Of a stretch of 39,852 bases of DNA, positions 8,381 to 16,566 are shown piece by piece. The stretch is taken from the NCBI GenBank assembly GCA_937898715.1, contig CALEKA010000009.1, positions 1 through 39,852 on the forward strand, given 5' to 3'. The stretch comes from an uncultured Prevotella sp. (GTDB taxonomy: Bacteria > Bacteroidota > Bacteroidia > Bacteroidales > Bacteroidaceae). A program made the translations under genes and the position numbers. Position 1 is the first letter of the stretch. The number at the start of each line of letters is the position of its first letter. Below the pieces are notes generated by a model. The model was not told the origin of the DNA, ran no database searches, and saw nothing but the letters and a program-made list of their open reading frames with translations.

Positions 8381-9571
8381 ATGAAAATCCTCGTAATCAA
8401 CTGCGGCAGTTCCTCTATCAAATACAAGCTCTACGAGATGGACGACAAGTCTGTGCTCGCTGCCGGCGGTATCGAAAAGATTGGCCTTGAAGGCTCTTTT
8501 CTTAAAACCAAGATCAATGGCGAAACGAAGATCATCGAGTCGCCTTGCCCCACCCATACTGAGGGCATCAAGCTCATGTTCGACACCCTGCTCAACCCCG
8601 TATATGGCGCTATCAAGAGCCTCGACGAGATTGGAGCAGCAGGCCACCGCATCGTGGCTGGTGGTCGCTTCACGAAGAGCCAGATCGTCACCGACCAGAT
8701 GCTGCAAGAGTGGAAGCAGTACATGGAGCTTGCTCCGCTTCACTCCGACGCTCACCTCAAGGGCTACATGGCTGTAAAGCAGATGCTCCCCAACCTGCCC
8801 CAGGTGTTCGTATTCGACACAGCCTTCCACCAGACCATGCCCGCCAAGGCCTACATGTATGCCGTACCTTATAAGTACTACGAGCAGAACAATATCCGTC
8901 GTTGGGGTGCTCACGGCACGAGCCACCGTTTCGTGACAGCCCGCGTATGCGAAGTGCTTGGCGTAAAGCCCGAAGACGTGCGCATCATCACTTGCCACAT
9001 CGGCAATGGTGCTTCCGTATCAGCTGTGAAGTATGGCAAGTGTGTCGACACCTCTATGGGTCTCACTCCGCTTGAGGGCCTCATGATGGGTACTCGCTCT
9101 GGCGACGTCGATCCTTCAGCAGTGCTCAGCATCATGAAGAAGGAAGGTCTCGACCCCGACCAGATGAGCGACTTACTCAACAAGCAGAGCGGTGTGAAGG
9201 GCATCTCAGGCGTATCGAGCGATATCCGCGAGGTAGAAGCAGGCATCCGCGAGGGCAACGAGCGCTGCAAGCTTGCCATGGACATGTACAGCTACCGCAT
9301 CAAGAAGTACATTGGTGCTTACGCTGCCGTGATGGGTGGTGTAGATATCATCGTCTTCACAGCTGGTGTGGGCGAACACCAGTGGGACGTTCGTCAGGGT
9401 GCTGTAGAAGATCTCGAATTTATGGGTATCAAGGTAGACACTGAGAAGAACAAGAAGAACTTTGGCGAGGAGGAGATTATCTCTACTCCTGATAGCAAGG
9501 TGAAGATTGTCGTAGTGCCCACCGACGAAGAGATGCTCATCGCCAGCGATACGCTCGATCTGGTGAAGTAA
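8381..9571 (+). CDS. ackA: Acetate kinase
   Basis: 396 aa, the usual family length. Converts acetyl phosphate and ADP to acetate and ATP. ASKHA-fold motifs are all present: 'VINCGSSSIKYKL' at 5-17, the substrate-binding 'RRWGAHGTSHRFV' near 173-185, 'ITCHIGNGASVSAV' near 206-219, 'DTSMGLTPLEGLMMGTRSGD' near 226-245, and the late 'VFTAGVGEH' phosphate-binding segment. It is co-transcribed with pta and followed by a clear terminator. Confidence 0.98.
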   Translation: MKILVINCGSSSIKYKLYEMDDKSVLAAGGIEKIGLEGSFLKTKINGETKIIESPCPTHTEGIKLMFDTLLNPVYGAIKSLDEIGAAGHRIVAGGRFTKSQIVTDQMLQEWKQYMELAPLHSDAHLKGYMAVKQMLPNLPQVFVFDTAFHQTMPAKAYMYAVPYKYYEQNNIRRWGAHGTSHRFVTARVCEVLGVKPEDVRIITCHIGNGASVSAVKYGKCVDTSMGLTPLEGLMMGTRSGDVDPSAVLSIMKKEGLDPDQMSDLLNKQSGVKGISGVSSDIREVEAGIREGNERCKLAMDMYSYRIKKYIGAYAAVMGGVDIIVFTAGVGEHQWDVRQGAVEDLEFMGIKVDTEKNKKNFGEEEIISTPDSKVKIVVVPTDEEMLIASDTLDLVK

Positions 9572-9608
9572 TCAGCTGTCATCAGCATTGCGCTAATGAT
9601 AATTTAAA

Positions 9609-9651
9609 TAGGAGATAAACACTATTCATAAGTGTTTATCTCCTACTTTCA
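9609..9651 (+). terminator. Intrinsic terminator after ackA
   Basis: A 13-bp stem GGAGATAAACACT/AGTGTTTATCTCC with an 8-nt loop is followed by TACTTTCATATTT, 37 bp after the ackA stop. Bases 9652-9761 show nothing further. Confidence 0.85.
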
Positions 9652-9761
9652 TATTTACATAAGATGAAAAATCACCGTCTATACGAAAATTGAAATGAAG
9701 TTCGTTTGCTAAGTGATTGGCAAAAATGCATCACTTCTTCAATGGGGATTATTTAAGAGCA

Positions 9762-10109
9762 CTATTCTGTTTTGTATCCTTCATCACATACAATCTTTTT
9801 TACAGCATTTATGTCAACAGTAGAGAAATCAGACTTATCATAAATGAGCAAAAGAACAACTAATCCATTCCTTTGCTCTGCTATGACGTTATATGTGATC
9901 ACCCTTGCACCTCCTGACTTACCTTTTCCTTTGGACCTTATAGCCATTCGGATTTTTCGAATACCAGGAGTTAGTTCGTCACCTTGTAATGGATTTTCTT
10001 TAATGCTTTTCAAGAAATCTCCGTAATCTTGTTTGAAACTTGGATATTTCTTGGCAAGACGCTTTGCTTCTTTTGCAAATGCCTTAGTGACATCAATTCT
10101 ATAATTCAT
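9762..10109 (-). CDS. RelE/ParE-superfamily toxin
   Basis: 115 aa from the ATG whose first base is at 10109. A start 42 bases further upstream is possible but would lie deep inside the antitoxin gene. The sequence opens 'MNYRIDVTKAFAKEAKRLAKKYPSFKQD', rich in Lys, Arg and Ala like the first helices of RelE-type mRNA interferases. It continues with 'GIRKIRMAIRSKGKGKSGGARVI' and ends in 'LLLIYDKSDFSTVD', the usual beta-strand pattern. It overlaps the 3' end of the antitoxin gene by 11 bp, so translation is coupled. AT-richness is higher than in surrounding housekeeping genes, as is common for mobile toxin-antitoxin modules. Confidence 0.82.
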   Translation of the reverse strand: MNYRIDVTKAFAKEAKRLAKKYPSFKQDYGDFLKSIKENPLQGDELTPGIRKIRMAIRSKGKGKSGGARVITYNVIAEQRNGLVVLLLIYDKSDFSTVDINAVKKIVCDEGYKTE

Positions 10110-10353
10110 CAAACAAACTATCAGCAGACTGAAGGATCTGTTTACCTGCAATGGCTTCTTTTACCTCAGACAATGCAGTTTTCAACTCAACCATTAAGTC
10201 CCGAGGAGCTGTAACAACATTTTCGTCATTACCTTCGGGATAAATACGGAAATTTCCTGCACGTGATTTGAGGACAACATGCTCCCCTGCTTTCGCCAAA
10301 TTCAAATACTTTGTTTGATTGGTACGAAAGTCTCTTGTACTTACTACAACCAT
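10099..10353 (-). CDS. Phd/YefM-like antitoxin
   Basis: 84 aa. The N-terminal 'MVVVSTRDFRTNQTKYLNLAKAG' region, with 'EHVVLKSRAG' after it, matches the Phd/YefM DNA-binding fold, in which a short strand and a helix set up the operator-binding dimer. The C-terminal 40 residues (Ala, Leu and Glu rich) form the likely toxin-neutralising helix. It is the first gene of a two-gene operon with the RelE-type toxin. A dyad at 10357-10375 between the promoter and the start codon is a good candidate for autoregulation. Confidence 0.82.
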   Translation of the reverse strand: MVVVSTRDFRTNQTKYLNLAKAGEHVVLKSRAGNFRIYPEGNDENVVTAPRDLMVELKTALSEVKEAIAGKQILQSADSLFDEL

Positions 10354-10356
10354 ACT

Positions 10357-10375
10357 ATATCATTTCTTGTGATAT
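10357..10375. promoter_or_regulatory. Candidate antitoxin operator (ATATCA-N7-TGATAT)
   Basis: A 6-bp inverted repeat with a 7-bp spacer sits between the start codon of the antitoxin (10353) and its -7 box. This is the usual position for antitoxin autorepression. Confidence 0.6.
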
Positions 10376-10377
10376 GG

Positions 10378-10385
10378 CAAAGATA
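10378..10385 (-). promoter_or_regulatory. -7 box (TATCTTTG) for the Phd/RelE operon
   Basis: Minus-strand TATCTTTG, a full match to TAnnTTTG, 25 bp upstream of the antitoxin start. Confidence 0.7.
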
Positions 10386-10645
10386 AGTATTTAATTTGAA
10401 ATTGGCAACCATTTTATAATATATGGTAACCAAATAGATCAGTTTATCTACATAAACACCTCCATCCCATTTATATCAAACATGCAGACATCGCAAAGCT
10501 ATAGTACTACCACGATGCTGTTCCTCACGTATTCACATGAAAGTCTTCACTACCTCATGCTTTTCGGTTTCCGACCTATTTCCTGCTATTAGGACATACT
10601 CGTGACTTTCACTCGTCAGATAATGCTTTTACCGAACGTACCATT
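10386..10645. other. Non-coding spacer with no recognised content
   Basis: Between the toxin-antitoxin promoter and the terminator hairpin at 10646 I see no ORF of length, no repeat shared with the rest of the window and no clear structure. The stretch 10500-10620 is pyrimidine-rich and less AT-rich than a typical spacer, so it could be a decayed gene fragment. I cannot name one. Confidence 0.4.
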
Positions 10646-10690
10646 ATGGAGAATGCCATCCCCAACGAGGGACAGCATTCTCCATTTTTG
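10646..10690 (+). terminator. Terminator hairpin facing away from the upstream spacer
   Basis: An 11-bp stem ATGGAGAATGC/GCATTCTCCAT with further CCC/GGG pairing inside runs into the T-run TTTTT on the plus strand. No plus-strand gene precedes it. It may act in both directions and end the M6 protease transcript, which comes from the right. Confidence 0.65.
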
Positions 10691-10717
10691 TTGCATTTAA
10701 GGAAATGCGCTTGGCTT

Positions 10718-13294
10718 CTATTTCGAAGTATCCGACGTGGTGATAACCTTCGTCACCTTGCCTCCACGATGCTGCAAATATACACCAGGAAGCACGGGCA
10801 AATTCTCTAAGCGCTTACCCGAAATATCGTAATAGACTGCATCGTCCTCGTCAGTAAGCGTCACACCACGCACGGCAGCTTCGGCAGCGGGGAGCGTGAC
10901 CGACTGATAGTCAGTCCAGGGCGAGAAGAAATCGCCACCCACCGCTCTTACGCGGTAACGGTAATCTTTGGCGCCGAGCTTTCGAAGCGTGAGACTCGTC
11001 TCCTGCAGATCGCGGTAGATCACAGAAGCCTCTGCCCCCTCGCTGTCAGCGCGCGAGATGTCAGATTGCTCATATCGACCGTCATAAATAGCGATAGAGT
11101 CTATATAGCTACGCTTATTCACCTCCATACGGATGCACTGCTTCACATTGGGCGTACAGGGCAAGTGAAGCAACAAAGGCGTGTGCTCAGATGAGAGGGT
11201 GCATGAAATCGTGCTTTGTGAAGCGTCGTCATTCTCAATAGTCAAACTTAATTGAGTCTGTTCCGCATCTACCGAAGCTGCGGTGATACACACCGTGATG
11301 GAATCGGCTGAAGGCAGAAACGTGGGAGTAGACAGACTGCCATTAGCTGTAGATGTGCCCAGTTTGATTCCCGTGGAAGAGGTAAAGATGCGTTCTGCGC
11401 TCCATCCTCTCGAGCCCATATATTGGTCGACTTCTTCGCTTAGATCTTCGAATCCACCATCTCCGCTGTTACGACGGAAATAGCTGAACGTCTCTTTCAT
11501 CAGCATGTGGCGCGAGGGGCGCGATGCGATCTCCATATTCTGAAGTTCGAGTTCATACTTCTCAGCTTCCTCCACGGGTTGCCAATGAGCAGTGAACGTT
11601 CCCTTGCCCACCTCCGTTGCTGGGAGCAATTGAGGCGTATTGAGCAAACGACCGCCCGCCACGTAGAATGAGATTCGTCCGTCCTTTTCCTCGATGTGTG
11701 TCACGGGCAGATTGAGCGCAAATGAAGCATCGCTATTAGCATTGAAGAGCCTTCCACCGCAGTCGGCATGCGATACATTGTCGAAGACTTTCACCTTTTT
11801 CTTTCCCGGAAAGAGGTGGGAGTAGTAATGGTTGTCAGTAAAGTTCCATCGATACGTGCTGCCCACCTTGACGCAGTTGCCATACTCTCCGCCAGAGGGC
11901 ACGAAGCTGAGGCGCTGATGCTGCGGATTGGTATTTACTGCATTGCGTTCCCATGCCGATGGTGAATAGTCCACGTGGGTCACCAGCATACCGTGGCAAC
12001 CATCCGTACGCGAAACGTAGGTGAACCATCCCTGCGACTGTCTGTTCTCAAGAATGAAATATTCATCTCTGTGGTCCGCATTGTAGAGAACGTATGCCAC
12101 AGGCTCTTCGTCCAATGGAGGAAGGTCGGTCACGATGGTCGGTCCGTTGATTTCCTTCAGTTCGAGCCATCCAGCAAAAGCCCTTTCATAGGCAGAATAG
12201 CCACAGGGGGCTTCGCCCCATCCGCTATGCCCGGAGTAGCTTCCACCCGACATGAGATCCCAATTGGCCATACCGATGCCACCAGAATAGTGAATATCAT
12301 AGATATCGGGGAGGCCCAAGCAATGGGAAAATTCATGACAAGCCGTACCAATGGCGCTATAGTATTGATCCGTATTGCCCTGAAGCTCTGAGGAACAAGC
12401 ATACGTGTCAATCTTCTTTCCATCAATCTCCAATGCCTGGTCGTACAGACTGCTTTCGTGAGGCCAAATGGTGTTGGAACTTGCGCCCCACTGCTCGCCA
12501 TAGCCCGCATAGATGAGGTAAACTTGATCCACCTCGCCATCGTCATCCCAATCGTAGTCAGCAAAGTTGACCTGCCCCTTCACCAAGTTGCAAGCTTCCA
12601 CCACCATATCGCGCACGTTCACGTCGGTACCGCCCGAAGTGTTCTTACCATAATAGCTGTAGGGCTGACTCACCGTGACGGGGCCTACCACGTCGAACGT
12701 AAGGCGAAACTTGCCATAACTTTGGTCGCGAAAGTAGTCGCTCACAGAGCCCATCAAGTCATTGTCGTGGCAGCCCGGGAGATTGAACATTCGGTCGAAG
12801 TCTTTACGCGCCGTAGTAGCGTGCATTTTAAGGTCGGCGAAGTTGACCAGGATGACGAGGCCTTTCTTGTCGCCCTCGTAATGGGTGGGGTATCCGAACT
12901 GCGCCTTTCTTCGCGCCATGCGTCGTTGGTTGTTGGCCTGCGTGCGTTGTGTCATTACTTTCTGCACCACCTGCACGATGGGCAGCGAATGTTCCTTCAC
13001 GAAAGCGCTCTCTTCTGCAGATCGATTGTCTGCTTCATGGGCGAGCACGTTGGAGGCTACCCACGAAGCATCCTCTTGTGCAGAAATGGCATAGTAGTAG
13101 CTTTCGTCTTCTGCTCTGACCACAGGCACGCCGTCGAGGGTGAAGAAGCAATGTGTCCATTCATCGCCTTGAAGCAACACTTGCAGCATGCTTCCATCCT
13201 TTTGCTTCACCTGCATGGGACGCGGATAGGCGGGAGCAGCATTGAGCTGAATGCTTAGGAATGAGATTATGAGGAGTAGGATGACTCTTATCAT
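10718..13294 (-). CDS. Secreted M6-family metalloprotease
   Basis: 858 aa. A signal peptide covers about residues 1-18. The zinc motif HEFSH (His 320, Glu 321, His 324) is followed by 'CLGLPDIYD', the extended HExxHxxGxxD form, and 'MANWDLMSGGS' gives a Met-turn-like segment. Upstream 'YPTHYEGDKKGLVILVNF' and 'VSDYFRDQSYGKF' match the M6 (immune inhibitor A-like) peptidase domain, about 130-430. The C-terminal half contains jelly-roll or fibronectin-like stretches, ending with a tail 'YYDISGKRL...PGVYL' that is frequent at the ends of Prevotella secreted proteins. It probably degrades host or dietary protein outside the cell. A weak -7 box (TATCTTCG, one mismatch) lies at 13480-13487. Confidence 0.9.
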   Translation of the reverse strand: MIRVILLLIISFLSIQLNAAPAYPRPMQVKQKDGSMLQVLLQGDEWTHCFFTLDGVPVVRAEDESYYYAISAQEDASWVASNVLAHEADNRSAEESAFVKEHSLPIVQVVQKVMTQRTQANNQRRMARRKAQFGYPTHYEGDKKGLVILVNFADLKMHATTARKDFDRMFNLPGCHDNDLMGSVSDYFRDQSYGKFRLTFDVVGPVTVSQPYSYYGKNTSGGTDVNVRDMVVEACNLVKGQVNFADYDWDDDGEVDQVYLIYAGYGEQWGASSNTIWPHESSLYDQALEIDGKKIDTYACSSELQGNTDQYYSAIGTACHEFSHCLGLPDIYDIHYSGGIGMANWDLMSGGSYSGHSGWGEAPCGYSAYERAFAGWLELKEINGPTIVTDLPPLDEEPVAYVLYNADHRDEYFILENRQSQGWFTYVSRTDGCHGMLVTHVDYSPSAWERNAVNTNPQHQRLSFVPSGGEYGNCVKVGSTYRWNFTDNHYYSHLFPGKKKVKVFDNVSHADCGGRLFNANSDASFALNLPVTHIEEKDGRISFYVAGGRLLNTPQLLPATEVGKGTFTAHWQPVEEAEKYELELQNMEIASRPSRHMLMKETFSYFRRNSGDGGFEDLSEEVDQYMGSRGWSAERIFTSSTGIKLGTSTANGSLSTPTFLPSADSITVCITAASVDAEQTQLSLTIENDDASQSTISCTLSSEHTPLLLHLPCTPNVKQCIRMEVNKRSYIDSIAIYDGRYEQSDISRADSEGAEASVIYRDLQETSLTLRKLGAKDYRYRVRAVGGDFFSPWTDYQSVTLPAAEAAVRGVTLTDEDDAVYYDISGKRLENLPVLPGVYLQHRGGKVTKVITTSDTSK

Positions 13295-13350
13295 GAGAAA
13301 GTAGGATTAGTTTGAAATGTTTCTTTTAGGATCTGCTTCATCAGCTTTGT

Positions 13351-13426
13351 GGACGCGACTCGCGTCGGCTTAGGATATGATTTCTATTTCCCCCTGATGA
13401 AGCCGACGCGGGACGCGTCGCTCACA
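13351..13426. repeat. Inverted pair of GACGCG REP-like elements
   Basis: Two copies of the REP-like palindrome face each other: GGACGCGACTCGCGTCGGC at 13351-13369 and GCCGACGCGGGACGCGTCG from 13402. Related flanks (CATCAGCTTTGT, and CTGATGAAGCC) extend the symmetry, so the whole unit can fold like a REPIN. It lies in the leader of the M6 protease gene. Confidence 0.8.
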
Positions 13427-13504
13427 GAACTGGGTGTGAGGCTGAGGGAATGTTTCTCACCACAGAATGTTTGTTGCTGCGAAGATACGATGCTTTAATC
13501 TGTT

Positions 13505-13541
13505 GAGCAAAAAGAGTGAACAAACTGTACACTTTTTCTTT
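13505..13541. repeat. 37-bp hairpin repeat, copy 1
   Basis: GAGCAAAAAGAGTGAACA... matches 38564-38600 in reverse orientation at 36 of 37 positions. The core GTGAACA-AAC-TGTACAC is a hairpin, with one stem mismatch here. In both copies one side is followed closely by GCGC-rich alternating purine-pyrimidine DNA (here 13577-13588). Confidence 0.75.
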
Positions 13542-13740
13542 TGCGCACCCGGAGGGGGAGTAGGTTGATAGCTCTTACGCGCGCGCACTTCAGCCAATTT
13601 TAAAGTATTGTGCTGTCACTATCTGCATTCTCTTCGCCATAAATTTTGATTTTCAGTGCTTTACAAGATGAGGGTAGTACCATTTTTTCATCACTTTGCT
13701 TGCACTGCATGCTTCATATTATCCATCTTACGATGAGAAA

Positions 13741-13828
13741 CGCTTCGGGGGGATAATCTTAACGCTTCCAACCATTAGTTTTTTCTCTTCCAACCATTAG
13801 TAAAAACGCTTCCAACCATTAGTTGAAG
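13741..13828 (+). repeat. Tandem array, 22-bp period (CTTCCAACCATTAGT)
   Basis: Three units of 22 bp begin at 13763, 13785 and 13807. Each has the conserved 15-mer CTTCCAACCATTAGT followed by seven variable bases. A degenerate first unit beginning CGCTTC precedes them at 13741. There is no reading frame through it. Confidence 0.85.
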
Positions 13829-13852
13829 CCATTGGAGGAACATTGCTGATGA

Positions 13853-13883
13853 TGCCGACGCGGGGACGCGTCGCCCCCAGTAC
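13853..13883 (+). repeat. GACGCG REP-like element
   Basis: Single copy with the full tail: GCCGACGCGGGGACGCGTCG followed by CCCCCAGTA. Confidence 0.85.
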
Positions 13884-13924
13884 TGGGTGAAGAGATGGAA
13901 GAGTGTGAGGGGAAGAGTGCAAGC

Positions 13925-13956
13925 GGGGTGTAGGCAAACGGACGTTGCCTACACCC
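13925..13956. terminator. GGGTGTAGGCAA hairpin
   Basis: A 12-bp stem GGGTGTAGGCAA/TTGCCTACACCC with a 7-nt loop. It lies 130 bp beyond the stop codon of the minus-strand lipoprotein gene and has no clear T-run on either strand. It may be a weak terminator or part of a repeat. Confidence 0.5.
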
Positions 13957-13964
13957 TATTAAGC

Positions 13965-14057
13965 ATTGATTATCAAAATATTACAGAGCAGTAGTGACAG
14001 CAATGAGGGTTTCCGCTCGTGAAATTGACAGAGCGCGCATGCGCACATACGCGCGAG
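13965..14057. repeat. TTGATTATCAA palindrome plus GC-alternating block, copy 1
   Basis: ATTGATTATCAA-AATATT is followed about 50 bp later by GCGCGCATGCGCACATACGC. The same order of parts occurs at 38464-38555. The alternating purine-pyrimidine tract could adopt Z-form DNA. Confidence 0.55.
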
Positions 14058-14087
14058 AGCCATTCATGAGGTCTACCCATGCCATGC

Positions 14088-15521
14088 TTAGTGCTTTGCC
14101 GACATGCGCTTGATGGAGGCCGCTGAGGGTGCTTTGTTGAGCGAGTTGTTCACGTCGAAGAAGCATACGTACCATACGCCCTCATCGTTTTCGCCAAACT
14201 GTACACACGTATTCTGATCAGCCGATTCAAACACATAGGCTTTGCCATCATTGGTCTTGCCCGCATAGGTATAACCCAAGTTCTTGATATACGTGGCCAA
14301 GTTTTCCTCGCTGATTACGTTTTTCTTGACAAACACGTAAGCACGATACAGACCGCCCGTACTGCTGCTGAAGTAGTAGTCGGTCTCTTCTTCTTTGTAC
14401 TTACCCTTATACCAAAGCACGTACGAGCCATCTTCTTTTTCTATGAGCGCACCATTGGCGTTGCCCATGGTATAGCCGTTCATAAACGACTTCACGTTGT
14501 AGACCGTAGTGCCCCAGTTGGTAGTGGGCTGGGCGAAGTAAGAGGTGTGGGCAGTGGTGTACTGCTGATACCATGCGTCGAAGTCATTGTGGTTGCCTAA
14601 GAAGTAGTCGAAGTTGCGAGTCTGAGCGTTGTAGATGGCAAATGCTTGGTAGTACTTACCCCACTCGAAGGTGTATCTCATACCATTCGTGGGGAACATG
14701 GAAAACTTGTGGTTGGAGAACTGCGTGGCATCTGCCACACCGAAGCACACCTGCGATTCACCTTGTCCGATTAAGAACACGGTTTGTCCGTCCTTATCGG
14801 CCAAGCCTGAGTTATTATAGAAATAGCTCACGGGGCTCCACGTGTTGGTGCCATTGTAGTTGTCATAGTAAATCTTATCGCTACCCGTACGCGATGGATC
14901 GAGATACAAGCCATCAGCTGCATTGTGGAAGAAGAAGCCCAACTCTACATAGTCAGTAGAAGCCATATTCTCATAGTCCAAGTCCATAAGGAAACCCACA
15001 GGGCTTGGTGTGAGGCGAACTCTGCTATCACGATCCGTTACGGTGAGGGTGCCATTAGCTACACCTAAGGTGCCATACCAGAAGATCTTGTCAGCCTTCG
15101 TGTCGACACGGAGCGTAGATAGCTTGCCCTTATTCACCAGCGTCCAGTATTCTGACAGATCGTCAGCCTCCAATTGGTCACTGGCATCTATCATCGTCTG
15201 CAGAGCTACTACATTATATTTGCCTTCGGGCAGAGTGTTGAGCTCAATATCGATGTCGGTAAGGGTACGAGAGGTCTGAATATCTTCTTTGACCAGCTCT
15301 CCATTCTCATTGTAGACGAGGAGTTTCACGCCTACAGAGTACGTATTGTTATTGCCTAAGAAATTGACATAAGCAGTGGGACCGAGATTGCTGTAAAGTT
15401 CGGCCGTGGGTACTACCACATCGACTTTGCTCGTCGATAGTATCTCTATCTCGTCGTTAGTACATGCAGCAAACACCAGCATGACCACAGCCATAAAGGC
15501 TGAATAAAGTATGTGTTTCAT
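14088..15521 (-). CDS. Outer-membrane-type lipoprotein of unknown function
   Basis: 477 aa with a lipoprotein signal ending in 'VFAAC' (lipidated Cys 20), followed by 'TNDE'. The N-terminal domain (about 30-120) has an immunoglobulin-like pattern with 'LNTLPEGKYNVVALQ', as in Bacteroidales fimbriae-associated and surface lipoproteins. The rest (about 120-477) is rich in aromatic residues ('YYDNYNGTNTWSPVSYFYNN' region) with no family I can name. The beta-barrel gene at 15733 is read in the same direction upstream. A large inverted repeat separates the two. The protein is probably anchored at the cell surface, by inference from the lipobox and composition. Confidence 0.75.
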   Translation of the reverse strand: MKHILYSAFMAVVMLVFAACTNDEIEILSTSKVDVVVPTAELYSNLGPTAYVNFLGNNNTYSVGVKLLVYNENGELVKEDIQTSRTLTDIDIELNTLPEGKYNVVALQTMIDASDQLEADDLSEYWTLVNKGKLSTLRVDTKADKIFWYGTLGVANGTLTVTDRDSRVRLTPSPVGFLMDLDYENMASTDYVELGFFFHNAADGLYLDPSRTGSDKIYYDNYNGTNTWSPVSYFYNNSGLADKDGQTVFLIGQGESQVCFGVADATQFSNHKFSMFPTNGMRYTFEWGKYYQAFAIYNAQTRNFDYFLGNHNDFDAWYQQYTTAHTSYFAQPTTNWGTTVYNVKSFMNGYTMGNANGALIEKEDGSYVLWYKGKYKEEETDYYFSSSTGGLYRAYVFVKKNVISEENLATYIKNLGYTYAGKTNDGKAYVFESADQNTCVQFGENDEGVWYVCFFDVNNSLNKAPSAASIKRMSAKH

Positions 15522-15569
15522 AATGGGGATATGATGATGTAAAAGAATGATGTTTTTACTTTAGGAACG

Positions 15570-15720
15570 CGTTGGCGGAATTTGTTAACGGGTTGACAAG
15601 TTAACAGGTAAGTTTGTCGAGTACAATCGTTCTCGTTTTTAACGAAACAAGTAGTCTAAGAGCTATTTACTTGTTAACTTGTCAACCTGTTTACCCGTTA
15701 ACCAAGAATTCCGCCAACGG
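15570..15720. repeat. Large inverted repeat built from 8-bp TTAACRRG units
   Basis: The left arm starts CGTTGGCGGAATT and continues TTAACGGG TTGACAAG TTAACAGG. The right arm (15668-15720) is its approximate complement, ending AATTCCGCCAACGG. The arms are about 45-50 nt with a loop near 55 nt. The 8-bp word is the same as in the array at 33943-34022. It could terminate or stabilise transcripts between the barrel gene and the lipoprotein gene. Confidence 0.8.
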
Positions 15721-15732
15721 GTTTTAGGAAGT

Positions 15733-16425
15733 TTAGAGCTTAAACATCCATGCCAGCGAGATTTCGAAAGAATTTTGCTTCGAAGCCATATTCTTCGCAA
15801 GGTCGGAAGTGCCAATATAGTAGCGAGCATTCACGTCGAAGCCACTCTTCGTGGTGATACCTAAGCCTACGAGTGGGCGCACGTCGAAGCCCTTAAGATC
15901 GCCCGTCTTGTAGTAGACATTCTCAGCTATGATGCTCTCTGGCTTGGCGCTAATCGTTCCGGCAATGGACACGCCAGCTTCCAAGTAGAGTCCGTTGAGT
16001 GCTTTCACCTTGCAAGCGGGATAGATATGGAGGTAGAGGGGCACCTCGAAGTAGGAGAGATTGAGCTTCGCCTCTTCTTTACCCTTCTCATCCACACCGA
16101 GGGTCTTCACGCTGTTGAGTTTGTACTTGAGTTCTAAACCAGCACCGACAAAGCCTGTTCCGCCAGGCGACTGTGGGCTGCTCTGACCGAAGCGGCCCTG
16201 CAGAGCTACACCGCCCGAATAGCCTATACCGAAAGAGTCGTAGAGCTTTCCTTGCTTAGGATCGGTCATCGTAGTAAAGGTGGCTCCCACCTTGGGACCG
16301 ATAAAGAATGCATGCTTCTTGGCCTTGGGCACACCCACGCCCGCTTCTTCTTCGCCGAAGTCGCTTTGTGCCATCGCTGTAAGCCCGCAGAGCATTGCAG
16401 CGCAGAATAATAGTTGTTTCTTCAT
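15733..16425 (-). CDS. Outer-membrane beta-barrel protein (PorT/OmpW-like)
   Basis: 230 aa from the ATG at 16425. The signal peptide is 'MKKQLLFCAAMLCGLTAMAQ'. A longer frame upstream would place this signal 21 residues inside, so I reject it. After a short acidic linker ('DFGEEEAGVG') the mature part alternates strands and turns, with 'FFIGPKVGATFTTM', 'GLELKYKLNSV', 'LPLYLHIYPA'-like strands and a C-terminal 'FEISLAWMFKL' ending in Leu. This fits the small outer-membrane beta-barrel family of Bacteroidetes (PorT-like). The kinase-FHA operon ends 141 bp upstream in the same orientation, so read-through from it is possible. Confidence 0.8.
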   Translation of the reverse strand: MKKQLLFCAAMLCGLTAMAQSDFGEEEAGVGVPKAKKHAFFIGPKVGATFTTMTDPKQGKLYDSFGIGYSGGVALQGRFGQSSPQSPGGTGFVGAGLELKYKLNSVKTLGVDEKGKEEAKLNLSYFEVPLYLHIYPACKVKALNGLYLEAGVSIAGTISAKPESIIAENVYYKTGDLKGFDVRPLVGLGITTKSGFDVNARYYIGTSDLAKNMASKQNSFEISLAWMFKL

Positions 16426-16566
16426 TGTGAGTTCGTATGTGTTAGGAGTTAATATGTGGTTAGCTCGAGGGAAAGTAGGGAGAGGCAACGAGTGGGTAAA
16501 ACGGAGGGGGGGATGTTTCCAACTCGCGTATCTGCACAGTGGCGTCTGATCTACGATGCGCAGGCC

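Noticed and set aside
10500..10645. Small RNA or gene remnant in the spacer before the M6 protease gene
   Set aside because: A terminator hairpin follows on the plus strand, but I found no promoter box on that strand and no recognisable sequence. I describe it only as a spacer.
12458..13258. 266-aa plus-strand open frame over the M6 protease gene
   Set aside because: It is opposite the signal peptide and propeptide region of a clear peptidase gene, with no supporting motif.
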